DNA from: Chitinophaga silvisoli
Lineage (GTDB): Bacteria > Bacteroidota > Bacteroidia > Chitinophagales > Chitinophagaceae
Length of the DNA: 64,000 nt
Direction of reading: 5' to 3'
NCBI RefSeq assembly: GCF_003412465.1
Contig: NZ_QTJV01000012.1
Span: forward strand, 1-64,000
Numbering within the stretch: the stretch's first letter is position 1; each line of letters starts with the position of its first letter. Shown piece after piece: positions 20,840 to 30,703 of the stretch. The notes under the pieces are model-generated. The model made no database searches. It was not told the DNA's origin and was given only the letters and a program-made list of their open reading frames with translations. The position numbers were made by a program, and so were the translations under genes.

Positions 20840-23047
20840 TTAGTATACTTTTCGTAGCAAATCCCGATATTTTTTGTGTATTTCTTTGGACACTTCTACC
20901 GCATCTCCACTTGTCGTAACCGGGTAGACTTCCTTCGCATTGACCCAGTTCCATTCCCAGTCTTCCATCTTCTCTTCAAAGCCCTTTAAATCCATGGTTT
21001 TCCCTGTTTTTAAGCAATCGCCTGCGTAGTCAAAAAACTGTTGCCACCTGGCCCTGTAAAAGTTTTTAATGAGCCCTGACCATTGCCTGGAAGAATACTC
21101 GTGCAATGGACTCTTTTTATCACCCCAGAGTGTAATCAGGTCTCTTGCATTCATTTCATACAGTGCTCTTTCCTGTTGATTGGTTCCCCAGGCCTTTGCA
21201 TCTGCCAGCCATTTTCCTAAAAGGAAATCTTTCCTGGTAGCCAGTAAGCGATCCATATCATCCAGCATGACCAGGAAGGCTTCACTGTATTTCTTAAAAT
21301 GCTCAGCATCTTTTGCCTTATAGGCTTTTGCTACCTGCTGTTGCAGGGAATCAGCATAATTGGCCAATACCTGTCTTGTTACATCTACGATATCATATCT
21401 GAATCCATCACTACCTTTCAATACATCGGCAGCAGTGATCAGGTGGTCCCATGCGGGCAGTAAATTGCCTGGCGCGTAATTCAGGTGTGTCAATGTTCTG
21501 TGTGCTACAGTATCGAAGGTAGGCCGGCCTGTGAGGATGCTTTCCGGCGTACCTTCAGTAAGGCCACCATCATAGACTGTTTTATGCAGGATCGCCCATG
21601 CTGCTTCCGCATCCGGGTTTTGCCTGCCATATCGCCTCCATGCATAGGCTTTCAGCCAGCTATCAAGTTCAATCGGCTGATCATTCCAAACATTATCCAT
21701 CATCAGTGCATACATGACAGGGTTCTGTTCGATAGCCTCAGGAGTTACGCCAATACCTACCAAATTACGGGCGGTAGAGTCATGCAGGGCATTTGCAGGA
21801 TCGTGGGCTACATGGTCCATTCTGCCATACATGCCGATATTGCCACCAAAATTCTGCAGCATACACCAGATCCATTGTTTACCATTGTAGGCATTTGTTC
21901 TGTTCCATACAGGGAAGTTATCACTGAACAGGTCAAGTACAATCATCCTGTCATCAGGTGCTGCGGTGAGCAATGCCTTGATCTGTGCAGGATGCCAGAA
22001 GTCTTTCTGGTAATGGAACATCCATCCCTGCATGACCCAGATAGCTGCAGGATCTGCATCAATCATGGACTGATAGATCTTCTTACTGATGGTATGCAGG
22101 TAAGTAGAATCGTTGGTAGGAGGTAAGTTCTCATTAAAGGTATCAGAAGAGTAAAAGTGATCGGTACCAAAGGTCTTTGTTTCTTCTTCGATAAATTCCT
22201 TCCCGATCTTTGAGAATAAAGGATCTTCCGGCTCTAAGATATATACATCATCAAAACCTGCGTCCCAGTTTGTTTTCTTCACTTTTGCATCCGGGAATTT
22301 CTTTTTGAATGCAGGTGGTACGTGGCCTGTAAATGCAGGCAACACAGGTTTCATTCCCAATGATCTTTCTCTGGCCAGGATCTTCTTCTGCAGGTCTTCC
22401 TGGTCTTTCATAAACTGCTGTGGCAGCGGGCCGCCCCATCCATCCAGGTTACCCATCCAGAACCAGTTAAAGAAGCAGGGGCCGCTGAAGAAACTATTCA
22501 GGTCATTGTCCGTGAAGCCCATTTTCATGTACACGCGGCTCCACACGGAGTTCTGCCCGGTCAGTGCCAGTGGCATATTTACACCATTCAGCGCCATCCA
22601 GTCGATCTCCCATTGCCAGCGATCCCATTTCCACCAGCTCATGGTATAGTTGAACGTACAATAGTTCAGGTAATAACGATATTGATAAGGAGTTCGTTTA
22701 TGCACTTTCGATGGCACCTTTGGCAGCGGGTTGGGCAGGTCCATATTGGTGCCATTCCAGCTGATATCGCAATGCGCGTAGTTTTTCAGGTAATAATTAA
22801 GTGCACTGGCGATGCTGATACCATTGCTACCTTTCAGGAGAATGGTATTGCCCTGCGATTCCAGTTCAAACACATCGTGCCCCTTTTCCGGCTGGATAAA
22901 GCGGGTTTGAAAGTGCATGGCCTGTGATCGCATGATTCTTTTCACCAGGTCGTCAATGGCTTGTTTGTCCTGACCTACAGTCGGAATGGCCTTAAAGCCA
23001 AGGAATAATAACGTAAAAAGCAGGGATGTACGAAAAGATAGTTGCAT
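20840..23047 (-). CDS. GH89 alpha-N-acetylglucosaminidase (NAGLU family)
   Basis: 735 residues, close to the length of human NAGLU (743). A signal peptide (about 1-25, ending at VGQ) is followed by the small N-terminal domain (about 30-115). The catalytic barrel contains YLNYCTFNYTMSWWKWDRW, WEIDWMALNGVNMPLALTGQ, GPCFFNWFWMGNLDGWGGPL, DTFNENLPPT and GVTPEAIEQNPVMYALMMD. The two glutamates in FNENLPP and PEAIEQNP are the expected acid/base and nucleophile positions. An all-helical C-terminal domain completes it. The enzyme releases terminal alpha-linked GlcNAc from mucin-type or heparan-type glycans, and fits the nearby sulfatase and GH92. Confidence 0.94.
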   Translation of the reverse strand: MQLSFRTSLLFTLLFLGFKAIPTVGQDKQAIDDLVKRIMRSQAMHFQTRFIQPEKGHDVFELESQGNTILLKGSNGISIASALNYYLKNYAHCDISWNGTNMDLPNPLPKVPSKVHKRTPYQYRYYLNYCTFNYTMSWWKWDRWQWEIDWMALNGVNMPLALTGQNSVWSRVYMKMGFTDNDLNSFFSGPCFFNWFWMGNLDGWGGPLPQQFMKDQEDLQKKILARERSLGMKPVLPAFTGHVPPAFKKKFPDAKVKKTNWDAGFDDVYILEPEDPLFSKIGKEFIEEETKTFGTDHFYSSDTFNENLPPTNDSTYLHTISKKIYQSMIDADPAAIWVMQGWMFHYQKDFWHPAQIKALLTAAPDDRMIVLDLFSDNFPVWNRTNAYNGKQWIWCMLQNFGGNIGMYGRMDHVAHDPANALHDSTARNLVGIGVTPEAIEQNPVMYALMMDNVWNDQPIELDSWLKAYAWRRYGRQNPDAEAAWAILHKTVYDGGLTEGTPESILTGRPTFDTVAHRTLTHLNYAPGNLLPAWDHLITAADVLKGSDGFRYDIVDVTRQVLANYADSLQQQVAKAYKAKDAEHFKKYSEAFLVMLDDMDRLLATRKDFLLGKWLADAKAWGTNQQERALYEMNARDLITLWGDKKSPLHEYSSRQWSGLIKNFYRARWQQFFDYAGDCLKTGKTMDLKGFEEKMEDWEWNWVNAKEVYPVTTSGDAVEVSKEIHKKYRDLLRKVY

Positions 23048-23084
23048 AGAAGATAAAGATAAGGACGCTCAGCAATATCTGCTA

Positions 23085-23118
23085 ATAAAAAATCCCGGCC
23101 ACATTGCTGTAGCCGGGA
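23085..23118 (-). terminator. Terminator of the glycine-zipper lipoprotein gene
   Basis: On the minus strand TCCCGGC and GCCGGGA form a 7-bp stem with a 12-nt loop, followed by TTTTTTATT. It lies 20 bp past the stop at 23139. Confidence 0.85.
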
Positions 23119-23138
23119 CCAAAATGTATGATTCTGTT

Positions 23139-23594
23139 TTATTGATTAGCCTCTTTTTTCTTCTTGGCGTGATCTACGATAGCACCAGTACCTGCACCTA
23201 CACCGGCACCAATTACAGTACCGATAGCAGCACCTTTCAGGTGATCTTTATTGATAATAGCACCTGTGATAGCACCGGCACCTGCACCTACTACAGCACC
23301 TTTAGCCGTATGACTCCAACCTTTCTTTTTGGTAGTAGTCGTAGTGGTTGCGGCAGTTGAACTGCTGGCAGAGCTGTTAGCGCTGCTGTTTTGTGCAGCT
23401 ACGGCGGCATGGTGTTCACGTGCAGCAGCCTTGGCCTCTTTCACGGAGTCGAGCACCTGTTGCTTAATAGCGTTTGCAGTATTTACTGAATCCACAGCCT
23501 CCTGTTTGGCTGCTTCAATGGCCGCCTGGTCTGCTGAATTGTGACATGCGAATAAGACGGCTGATGTTGCTAAAGCTAAAAATATCTGTTTCAT
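23139..23594 (-). CDS. Glycine-zipper lipoprotein
   Basis: 151 residues. A lipobox-like LFAC places the lipidated Cys at about 17. An Ala/Glu/Lys-rich helical region (about 22-70) is followed by a Ser/Thr/Ala linker. The glycine-zipper segment (about 95-140) has GAVVGAGAGAITGAIINKD and GAAIGTVIGAGVGAGTGAIV, typical of YMGG-like membrane-inserting zippers. Function unknown; such proteins are usually envelope-associated and sometimes stress-induced. It lies upstream of GH89 on the same strand but has its own terminator. Confidence 0.82.
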   Translation of the reverse strand: MKQIFLALATSAVLFACHNSADQAAIEAAKQEAVDSVNTANAIKQQVLDSVKEAKAAAREHHAAVAAQNSSANSSASSSTAATTTTTTKKKGWSHTAKGAVVGAGAGAITGAIINKDHLKGAAIGTVIGAGVGAGTGAIVDHAKKKKEANQ

Positions 23595-23726
23595 GGTCGT
23601 AGTTTTTAATTCATCTGGAATATAGACCTGTAAAATTGTGCCAGATTAATAGATGAATTCGGTTTATTGGGCGAATTTAGATAATAATGCTATATATAAG
23701 CTCACTGTAAACAGGGATTTTATAAC

Positions 23727-23767
23727 AAAAAATAAGACCCGTTTGCTTTTTTGGCAAACGGGTCTTT
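23727..23767 (-). terminator. Terminator of the PfkB kinase gene
   Basis: AAGACCCGTTTGC and GCAAACGGGTCTT form a perfect 13-bp stem, followed on the minus strand by TATTTTTTG. It lies 22 bp after the stop at 23789. Confidence 0.88.
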
Positions 23768-23788
23768 AAATCAATTATTTAGAAACAA

Positions 23789-24688
23789 TTAAGCCGTCAG
23801 TGAAAAGGTATAGCTATGATTGGCAGCCAGGAATCTGGTCACATCATCTGCATTGCCGGTAAAAGGCCCTGAACCTTCGATCTTTAAAGTAGCCATTGCT
23901 GCGGCGAACTCTCCTGCATCCTGAGGGTTTGCGTTATTCACGCGCTGATAGAGGTAGCCTGCCATATAGGTATCTCCACAACCGGTGGCATCTACTACCG
24001 AAGTAGTGGGGATGTATGCAGGAATGTCGTACCAGGTCTGATCCTTATACACCACGGATCCTCTGCTCCCCAGGGTAATGATCACCTCTTTTACGCCCCA
24101 GGAGGCCAGGGTCATCGCACCTTTGCGTACATCATTGGTGCCGGTCAGCACTTCCATTTCAGATTCGTTGGCTTTCAGGATATGTACATATTGAAGGGCT
24201 TCTTTTTTAGCCGGCCAGTCAATATGGATGACCTGCTCATTCTCCACTTTGCGCAGGTAACCCTGCACGTCGAGGGAGACTTTTCCCTTCTTAGCCAGTT
24301 CCCGGATCACGGATACGGGAATGTCATCAGCTACCAGTGGGCCGAGGTGAAAGAAGCGGGCGTTGATATCAGACAGCTGTTCCGCAGTGAAGGGATCTGC
24401 CAGCTGACTCACGCGTTGAGTTCTATGGTCCTGATTTTCAGAGTAAATGTTCTCGAAGTAAAGGGTATTGGCACTGGGCAGCACCACGATTTCAGTTCCC
24501 TTGGCTCTCAGTTCTTCGGCAATGTACCTCTCTTTTTCAGCGAGGGCAGTCACCATTGAATATTTTACATCCATATTCCGGATGGCACTGGAGAAATAGA
24601 AAGAAGTTCCACCAGGCATATGTACCACCGAGCGGGTAGTCACAACTTTATCTAATGTAATATGTCCTATACAACAAATGTCATACAT
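23789..24688 (-). CDS. PfkB-family carbohydrate kinase
   Basis: 299 residues of the ribokinase fold. Early motifs are CCIGHITLDKV and PGGTSFYFSSAIRNM. The PfkB signature near the C-terminus is DATGCGDTYMAGYL with the catalytic Asp at about 239. KANESEMEVLTG is the conserved mid-region loop. The substrate is probably a small sugar, polyol or nucleoside and cannot be decided here. It is monocistronic, with a good promoter and a strong terminator. Confidence 0.9.
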   Translation of the reverse strand: MYDICCIGHITLDKVVTTRSVVHMPGGTSFYFSSAIRNMDVKYSMVTALAEKERYIAEELRAKGTEIVVLPSANTLYFENIYSENQDHRTQRVSQLADPFTAEQLSDINARFFHLGPLVADDIPVSVIRELAKKGKVSLDVQGYLRKVENEQVIHIDWPAKKEALQYVHILKANESEMEVLTGTNDVRKGAMTLASWGVKEVIITLGSRGSVVYKDQTWYDIPAYIPTTSVVDATGCGDTYMAGYLYQRVNNANPQDAGEFAAAMATLKIEGSGPFTGNADDVTRFLAANHSYTFSLTA

Positions 24689-24725
24689 GCTTAGTCCGGT
24701 TTATAGCGTTGATCCTAACAAGGTA

Positions 24726-24756
24726 CAAATGTAAATATAACCCTGTCTTTTCCCAA
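24726..24756 (-). promoter_or_regulatory. Bacteroidota-type promoter of the PfkB kinase gene
   Basis: Read on the minus strand, TTG (24756-24754), 20 bp, then TACATTTG (24733-24726), matching the -33 TTG and -7 TAnnTTTG consensus. The ATG is 37 bp further on. Confidence 0.8.
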
Positions 24757-24783
24757 GAATATTCAGGATAAAAGGCACCTTGC

Positions 24784-25824
24784 TTATAGCTCAGCCTGCA
24801 ATTGCCGGCGAACAGCAGGTACCACTTTGCGACCGAATAACTCGATGGAATTCAGCATCTTGTCGTGCGGAAGCTCGCCTTTAATAATCTGGGCCAGGAA
24901 ACGGTTATGATTAAAAAGTTTACTTTGATAGATAATTTTGTCCACCACTTCCTGCACACTACCTACAAAAAGTGGCCCTTCGGGAGAGCGTAAATACTCA
25001 AATTGCCCCCGGGTGATAGGAGACCAACCTCTTTCTTCTCCGACACGGTTCATCAATATTTCATAAGTAGGCCAGAATTCATTGGCGGAAGTGGCTGAGT
25101 CTTCGGCAATATACATCTGGCTGTTGATGGCCAGTGGCAGGGCATCGGGTTGATGGCCTGCATCAGCGCCTGACTGGCGGAACAATTGCACAATATTTAG
25201 GAATTGCTTAGGCATGCCTCCCAGTATGGCCACGGTCATTCCCAGGCCCATTCTACCTGCCCTGGCTGCAGATGCAGGGGTACCGCCGATAGCGAGCCAG
25301 ATAGGCAATTTATCCTGGTAAGGACGGGGATAGATCCCTCTTTCCCGGATTGGTGCCCGGTATTTACCCTTCCAGCTAAGGATTTCATTGTTATTTATCT
25401 GGGTGAGCATGTCCAGTTTTTCGATGAACAGCTCATCGTAATCATTCAAATGATAGCCAAACAGGGGAAATGACTCAATAAATGAGCCCCTGCCGGCCAT
25501 GATTTCGGCCCTGCCACTGGAAATGAGGTCCAGGGTGGCAAAGTTCTGAAAAGTGCGTACCGGGTCAGCAGAACTCAATACGGTAACGGAACTGGAAAGG
25601 CGGATCTGGCTGGTGACAGCAGCAATGGCACCCAGGGTCACTTCTGGTGCAGAAATGATAAAATCAGGCCGGTGGTGTTCCCCAACGGCAAAGACATCCA
25701 ATCCTATTTCGTCAGATAATTTAGCTTCTGCGAGTAACTCCTGCATCCGGGTATGGGCATTCATCGCCCTGCCGGGTACATGGTCTGGTGTAACTTCTCC
25801 AAATGTGCTGATTCCGAATTCCAT
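24784..25824 (-). CDS. LLM-class flavin-dependent oxidoreductase
   Basis: 346 residues, luciferase-like monooxygenase fold. The start is MEFGISTFGEVTPDH. Conserved pieces are LSDEIGLDVFAVGEHHRPDF, the barrel strand IRLSSSVTVLSSADPVRTFQ, RAEIMAGRGSF (flavin-phosphate contacts) and PIWLAIGGTPASAARAGRMG. It would use FMNH2 or F420 to oxidise an unknown substrate. In Bacteroidota, FMN is the likely cofactor. It stands alone, with a 350-bp gap upstream that contains an unusual inverted repeat. Confidence 0.9.
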   Translation of the reverse strand: MEFGISTFGEVTPDHVPGRAMNAHTRMQELLAEAKLSDEIGLDVFAVGEHHRPDFIISAPEVTLGAIAAVTSQIRLSSSVTVLSSADPVRTFQNFATLDLISSGRAEIMAGRGSFIESFPLFGYHLNDYDELFIEKLDMLTQINNNEILSWKGKYRAPIRERGIYPRPYQDKLPIWLAIGGTPASAARAGRMGLGMTVAILGGMPKQFLNIVQLFRQSGADAGHQPDALPLAINSQMYIAEDSATSANEFWPTYEILMNRVGEERGWSPITRGQFEYLRSPEGPLFVGSVQEVVDKIIYQSKLFNHNRFLAQIIKGELPHDKMLNSIELFGRKVVPAVRRQLQAEL

Positions 25825-26174
25825 AGTTAGCTCCTTTTTTCAAGGCGCAAAGATCGGACAATTCGGGTTAATGGAGAAAGTACAGGTGGTTTCCTATCAG
25901 AAACTATCATTGAAGCGATAGTGAGAAATCGATGCTAAGAGGCCACCATATGGTCACCATAAGGGCACCATAAGGTCACTTCAATATCCCGGGGATATAC
26001 AGGTGACCTTATGGTGCCCTTATGGTGATCTTTTAGTGACGTTCTAGCAATTAAGACGGGATATAGAAGGCCCGTGTCCAGACTTATGTTAAATCTTTAT
26101 TGAAGGCAATAAACCTTCCCCGCGATATTGATGTGATCAATAGCGGCAATATGTTCAAAATGAGTCCATACCCC
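25825..26174. other. 350-bp gap holding a phased inverted repeat
   Basis: No coding sequence is convincing. The middle holds the 28-bp inverted repeat listed separately. The remainder (25825-25940 and 26040-26174) shows only ordinary AT-rich sequence and a weak -7-like GATCTTTG for the oxidoreductase gene on the minus strand. Confidence 0.6.
25942..26043. repeat. 28-bp inverted repeat made of 11-bp units around a central palindrome
   Basis: Arm 25952-25979 and arm 26003-26030 are complementary at 27 of 28 positions. Each arm consists of tandem 11-bp units (CACCATAAGGG, CACCATAAGGT), with a more degenerate third unit at the outer edge. The 23-nt spacer contains ATATCCC-G-GGGATAT, a second hairpin. 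The unit length equals about one helical turn, as in a cooperative protein-binding site. No strong T tract follows, so it is not a typical terminator. Confidence 0.85.
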
Positions 26175-26594
26175 TTATTTCAGGGTGAAACTGAGCGGAG
26201 TTGTTTTAGAAAAGATTATTTTCTTCACATGGCTACACAATTCTGTGTAAGTTCCGGGTTTTGTGAAAAATAAATGCGCACCGAGCGCTAAAGCATCCTC
26301 GATATCGCGTTTCATATCGGAGGTACTCATGACAATGATTTTTGTGAGTGTCTGGTGCAGGAGCTTTTTCAATTCAACGAGACATTCCTTCCCATTCATT
26401 TTTGGCATGTTCAGGTCAAGGAAAATGAAATCAGGCAAAGCGATCTTCTTTTTACTCAACAGGTCAAGGGCTTCTATACCGCTGTTACAGCTGTGCATAC
26501 GTGAACCGGGAGATACGTCTGTGATTGCTTCTGTCAAAAAGAGCCTGTCGTCTGCATCATCATCAATAATCAATACTGTCTGCTGCTGTTTCAT
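26175..26594 (-). CDS. Single-domain (CheY-like) response regulator
   Basis: 139 residues consisting of one receiver domain with no output domain. The acidic pocket is DDD near residue 11-13, the phospho-accepting Asp is D60 in FIFLDLNMPKMNG, the switch Ser/Thr is in VMSTSD and the conserved Lys is K112 in FFTKPG. It belongs to the 'rcp1-like' group common in Bacteroidota, which relay phosphate between hybrid kinases or bind partner proteins. No kinase is adjacent; the next gene, divergent, encodes a PAS-like protein. Confidence 0.9.
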   Translation of the reverse strand: MKQQQTVLIIDDDADDRLFLTEAITDVSPGSRMHSCNSGIEALDLLSKKKIALPDFIFLDLNMPKMNGKECLVELKKLLHQTLTKIIVMSTSDMKRDIEDALALGAHLFFTKPGTYTELCSHVKKIIFSKTTPLSFTLK

Positions 26595-26748
26595 ATGGTT
26601 AAAATTTAGAGGTGAGCAGAAGAGATGGTGGTGTATGAAATAAGGAGAGACTAAAGTACTTAATAAATACCTAAAAGGATGTTAATTATTATTAACGGTC
26701 AACTACCTGCTTAGGCATGATTAGTGAGTATGATATGTAAAAGACACT

Positions 26749-27297
26749 ATGGACCCAAAAGAATTATTTATCAATGGCGGGGAGACCGGACAAATGATGC
26801 ACATCTATCCCTGGGAAAACAATATCATAGGTACTCCTGATAAATGGCCACTCCATTTACGCACCTGTGTGCGGGTTATGCTCACTTCGGTGCAGCCTAT
26901 GTTCATCTGGTGGGGTGAGCAGTTCATACATCTTTACAACGATGCATTCATACCTTTTGCGGGCAAAGGCCATCCTGATTCACTGGGTCGCCCTGCATCA
27001 GAAATCTGGCCGGATGAGTGGGTTAGATTAGCTCCGGTAGCGACAGCTGCAGTAGCTGAAAATGCGGGTTCCTTCATAAAAAGCAGTTATTTCCTCATGA
27101 AAAAAGAAGAGGATGCCGAAGATATTTCCTACGCCTTTTCCTATAGCCCGATTATAGGGCCGGACAATGTTGTAGATGGCCTGCTGGCCGTGTACAACAA
27201 TTACCTGAATCCTATTATGGGAAACCGGGCGGCGGTCGAAGTGCCGGTTGTGCAGAATCCTGAGGATGTGGATTTGAATACCCGGTTGGGTAATTAA
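26749..27297 (+). CDS. Stand-alone PAS-like sensor domain protein
   Basis: 182 residues. The whole protein resembles the N-terminal PAS-type domain of many hybrid histidine kinases: PWENNIIGTPDKWPLHLRTCV, then MFIWWGEQFIHLYNDAFIPF, LGRPASEIWPDEW and YAFSYSPIIGPDNVVDGLLAV. No kinase domain follows; translation stops at 27297 and acetate kinase begins 11 bp later. It could be a ligand or redox sensor acting on a kinase in trans. Its place at the head of the ackA-xfp operon and opposite a lone receiver protein is suggestive. Confidence 0.8.
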   Translation: MDPKELFINGGETGQMMHIYPWENNIIGTPDKWPLHLRTCVRVMLTSVQPMFIWWGEQFIHLYNDAFIPFAGKGHPDSLGRPASEIWPDEWVRLAPVATAAVAENAGSFIKSSYFLMKKEEDAEDISYAFSYSPIIGPDNVVDGLLAVYNNYLNPIMGNRAAVEVPVVQNPEDVDLNTRLGN

Positions 27298-27308
27298 CAT
27301 GTTCTACC

Positions 27309-28397
27309 ATGGAAACGATTTTGACGATCAATTGTGGATCATCGAGCCTCAAGTTCGCCTTGTATACGACTACATTGCCCTTACAACAACTTGAATCGGG
27401 TAATGTAAAGGATGCAGCCAATATGAAAGACGCGGTGGAGGAAGTACTTCGCTTATTGCGAACCCAATTTCAACAGTATCGTGTGGCGATTATTGGCCAC
27501 CGCATTGTGCAGGGAGGAGAGAAGCATTTTGAACCAGTACTCCTGTCGGATGATGTGATACAATCTTTAAAAGAACTCATTCCTCTCGCACCATTGCATC
27601 TGCCCTCTTCGCTGGATGTAATAGCCCGCTTACAGGCTGAGTTTCCATCCGTAAAGCAGGTGGCTTGTTTCGATACTGCCTTCCACCAGCATATGCCGTT
27701 TGAAGCACGGTATTATCCTTTGCCGAGGGCATTGTGGAAGGAAGGGGTGATTCATTATGGTTTTCATGGATTGTCTTATGAAAGTATCATGCAGCAGCTG
27801 CTCCCCTTATCTCCGGGCAACAGGGTGCTGGTGGCACACCTGGGAAATGGAGCCAGTTGTACCGCCGTACAGGATGGCAGAAGTGTAGACACCACTATGG
27901 GCATGACCCCGGCAGGTGGATTGATGATGAGCTCGAGAGCGGGGGACCTGGATCCCGGCGTACTCTTGTACCTGTTGGAAGAAAAAGGCATGACAAGCAG
28001 TGAATTGTCGAAGATGCTGAATAAGTCATCAGGTTTGAAAGCAGTGTCAGGCGAAAGTGGGGATGTACAGCAGTTGCTCGAGCAGGAAGCTTCGCATCCG
28101 CATGCAGCGGAGGCACTTCAGATGTTCTGCTATCATGCGCGTAAAACCATTGGTGCCCTGGCCGCTGTATTGGGAGGTGTAGATACACTGGTCTTTACAG
28201 GAGGAATAGGAGAGCATGCACCCGTGATCAGGAGTCGTATTTGCCAGGGACTGGAATTCCTGGGCATTGTAATAGATGAAAAGGCCAACGAAGAAAAAGC
28301 GGAAATTATTTCAGCCAACGATAGCACGGCTACAGTTCGTGTGATGATAACCAATGAAGAGTTGATGATTGCACAACACACTCAAACCTTCATATAA
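27309..28397 (+). CDS. ackA: Acetate kinase
   Basis: 362 residues, somewhat shorter than the usual 390-400. It shows the ASKHA acetate kinase motifs: NCGSSSLKF at the start, [55 protein letters not shown] and the C-terminal [10 protein letters not shown]. It makes ATP and acetate from acetyl phosphate. With phosphoketolase encoded 1 bp downstream, it forms the energy-yielding end of the phosphoketolase shunt. Confidence 0.95.
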   Translation: METILTINCGSSSLKFALYTTTLPLQQLESGNVKDAANMKDAVEEVLRLLRTQFQQYRVAIIGHRIVQGGEKHFEPVLLSDDVIQSLKELIPLAPLHLPSSLDVIARLQAEFPSVKQVACFDTAFHQHMPFEARYYPLPRALWKEGVIHYGFHGLSYESIMQQLLPLSPGNRVLVAHLGNGASCTAVQDGRSVDTTMGMTPAGGLMMSSRAGDLDPGVLLYLLEEKGMTSSELSKMLNKSSGLKAVSGESGDVQQLLEQEASHPHAAEALQMFCYHARKTIGALAAVLGGVDTLVFTGGIGEHAPVIRSRICQGLEFLGIVIDEKANEEKAEIISANDSTATVRVMITNEELMIAQHTQTFI

Positions 28398-28398
28398 T

Positions 28399-30699
28399 AT
28401 GTTAGATTTACTGCATCGCTACTGGGAGGCAACGAATTACCTGGCTGCCTGCCAGATTTATTTACAGGCGAATCCTTTACTGAAAGAACCATTAAAGGCA
28501 GCACACATCAAGCCCAGGCTACTTGGCCACTGGGGTACATCTCCCGGCCTGAACTTTATTTATGTACATCTTAACCGGCTGATCCGGCAAACGCAGGCAA
28601 GCATGCTTTACATCTGCGGACCGGGCCATGGGGCTCCGGCATTGCTGGCGAATGCCTACCTGGAAGGTACGTATTCGGAGATCTATCCGCATATTACGCA
28701 GGATGAGGCAGGGCTAAATTTATTTTTCAGACAGTTCTCTACACCCGGCGGTATACCCAGTCACGTCAGTGCACACACGCCAGGTTCCATCCATGAGGGC
28801 GGAGAACTGGGTTATTCACTGGCACATGCATTTGGAGCCGTGTTTGATCATCCTGACCTGATAGCCGTTTGTGTGGTGGGAGACGGTGAGGCGGAGACAG
28901 GGCCCTTGGCCGGAAGCTGGAAGTCGGTGGAGTTTCTAAATCCCAGGCGGGATGGAGCAGTCTTACCTATCCTGCATCTGAATGGCTATAAAATCTCAGG
29001 TCCTACGGTAATGGCGAGGATGTCGGATAATGCATTGGAAAATTTATTTGCAGGACATGGATATGAAGTCTTGTTTGTGGAAGGTGATGATCCTATGGAG
29101 ATGCATGCTTTGATGGCCGGAGCCCTGGATCTGGCCTATGCTCAAATCACAGAAATCCGGCAGGGAGCTGCAAGGCACTGGCCTATGATTATCCTGCGCT
29201 CGCCGAAAGGCTGGACGGGGCCAAAAGAGTGGAAAGGCAAGGCTATAGAAGGTACTTTCAGAGCGCACCAGGTACCATTGACTGATGTAAAGAACGATCC
29301 TGCGCAATTAGCTTTATTAGAAGAATGGTTAAGAAGTTATCATCCTGAAACGCTCTTTGATGCGGATGGTAAGCTGATTGCTTCACTGGCTGCTTTGCCA
29401 CCGGAAGGAGAGAAGCGCATGAGTGCGATACCTTACGCGAATGGGGGCAAATTGCTCAAAGATCTAGACTTGCCTGATTTTCGCAGATATGCGTTGCCGG
29501 TAGTAAAGCCGGGTGAGTTAACGGCAGAAACGACGGTAGAGGCAGGCAAACTCCTGAGAGATGTTTTTTTAGCTAATACAAACTTCAGGTTATTCTGTCC
29601 GGACGAGACGAATAGTAACAGGCTGGGAGCGGTGTTCGAGGTGACGAACCGCATGACGGCAGAGACAATATTGCCGGAGGATGATCATCTGTCTGCCGAT
29701 GGCAGGGTAATGGAAGTATTGAGTGAACACCTTTGCCAGGGATGGCTGGAGGGGTATTTGCTTACAGGCAGGCATGGCATCTTTCCCTGTTATGAGGCGT
29801 TTGTTACGATCATTGATTCGATGTTTAATCAGCATGCAAAATGGCTGAAGACCTGCCGGGAATTGCCGTGGCGACAATCAGTCGCTTCATTGAATTACCT
29901 GTTGACTTCACATAGCTGGCGACAGGATCATAATGGGTACAGTCATCAGGGGCCAGGGTTTATTGATACAGTGGTGAATAAGAAAAGTAATGTGATCAGG
30001 ATCTACCTGCCTCCGGATGCGAATTGTTTATTGTCGGTATTGGATCACTGTTTGCGGAGTCGTGATTATGTGAACCTGATAGTAGCAGGTAAGCAGCCTG
30101 AATTGCAATGGCTGGACATGGATTCGGCTATACAGCACTGTACACATGGTGCTTCTGTGTGGGAGTGGGCGGGGAATAATGACGATGGGCAACCGGATGT
30201 GGTTTTGGCTTGTGCGGGAGATGTGCCTACGCTGGAAACAGTGGCAGCGGCCTGGTTGCTGCGAAAGCATTTGCCATCATTAAAAGTGCGGGTGGTGAAT
30301 GTGGTAGACCTGATGTCCTTATCACCAAGGGAGAGTCATCCACATGGTATGGAACCGGAGCGTTTTAGCGCTTTATTTACAGATACACAGCCTGTGATCT
30401 TTGCATTCCATGGGTATGTGCGGATTATACATGACCTGGTGCATGGAAGACCGGATCCGGTGAGGTTCCATGTAAGGGGCTTTATGGAAGAAGGAACCAC
30501 TACTACACCATTTGATATGGTGGTACTGAATAACATGAGCCGCTATCACCTGGCAATGGAGGCGATTAAGCGGGTGAAAGGAATTGAGGGTACTGCAGTC
30601 CTTGAACTATTTAAAGCGAAACTCGCAGAGCATGATGCTTACATCAGGGAACACCTGGAAGACATGCCCGAGATCAGTAACTGGAAGTGGAGTGACTGA
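28399..30699 (+). CDS. xfp: Xylulose-5-phosphate/fructose-6-phosphate phosphoketolase
   Basis: 766 residues from ATG 28399, which starts 1 bp after the ackA stop; an in-frame ATG at 28369 would overlap ackA and is less likely. Family motifs include [49 protein letters not shown], the TPP-binding [43 protein letters not shown], and the C-terminal ISNWKW. It splits xylulose-5-P (and often fructose-6-P) with phosphate into acetyl phosphate and glyceraldehyde-3-P or erythrose-4-P. Co-transcription with ackA is near certain. Confidence 0.95.
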   Translation: MLDLLHRYWEATNYLAACQIYLQANPLLKEPLKAAHIKPRLLGHWGTSPGLNFIYVHLNRLIRQTQASMLYICGPGHGAPALLANAYLEGTYSEIYPHITQDEAGLNLFFRQFSTPGGIPSHVSAHTPGSIHEGGELGYSLAHAFGAVFDHPDLIAVCVVGDGEAETGPLAGSWKSVEFLNPRRDGAVLPILHLNGYKISGPTVMARMSDNALENLFAGHGYEVLFVEGDDPMEMHALMAGALDLAYAQITEIRQGAARHWPMIILRSPKGWTGPKEWKGKAIEGTFRAHQVPLTDVKNDPAQLALLEEWLRSYHPETLFDADGKLIASLAALPPEGEKRMSAIPYANGGKLLKDLDLPDFRRYALPVVKPGELTAETTVEAGKLLRDVFLANTNFRLFCPDETNSNRLGAVFEVTNRMTAETILPEDDHLSADGRVMEVLSEHLCQGWLEGYLLTGRHGIFPCYEAFVTIIDSMFNQHAKWLKTCRELPWRQSVASLNYLLTSHSWRQDHNGYSHQGPGFIDTVVNKKSNVIRIYLPPDANCLLSVLDHCLRSRDYVNLIVAGKQPELQWLDMDSAIQHCTHGASVWEWAGNNDDGQPDVVLACAGDVPTLETVAAAWLLRKHLPSLKVRVVNVVDLMSLSPRESHPHGMEPERFSALFTDTQPVIFAFHGYVRIIHDLVHGRPDPVRFHVRGFMEEGTTTTPFDMVVLNNMSRYHLAMEAIKRVKGIEGTAVLELFKAKLAEHDAYIREHLEDMPEISNWKWSD

Positions 30700-30703
30700 T
30701 GGA

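Noticed and set aside
21485-22126. 213-codon plus-strand gene
   Set aside because: Antisense to the well-supported GH89 catalytic region; no recognisable domain.
28369-28398. ATG at 28369 as the phosphoketolase start
   Set aside because: It overlaps the end of ackA; the Met at 28399, 1 bp after the ackA stop, begins the family-like MLDLLHRYW.
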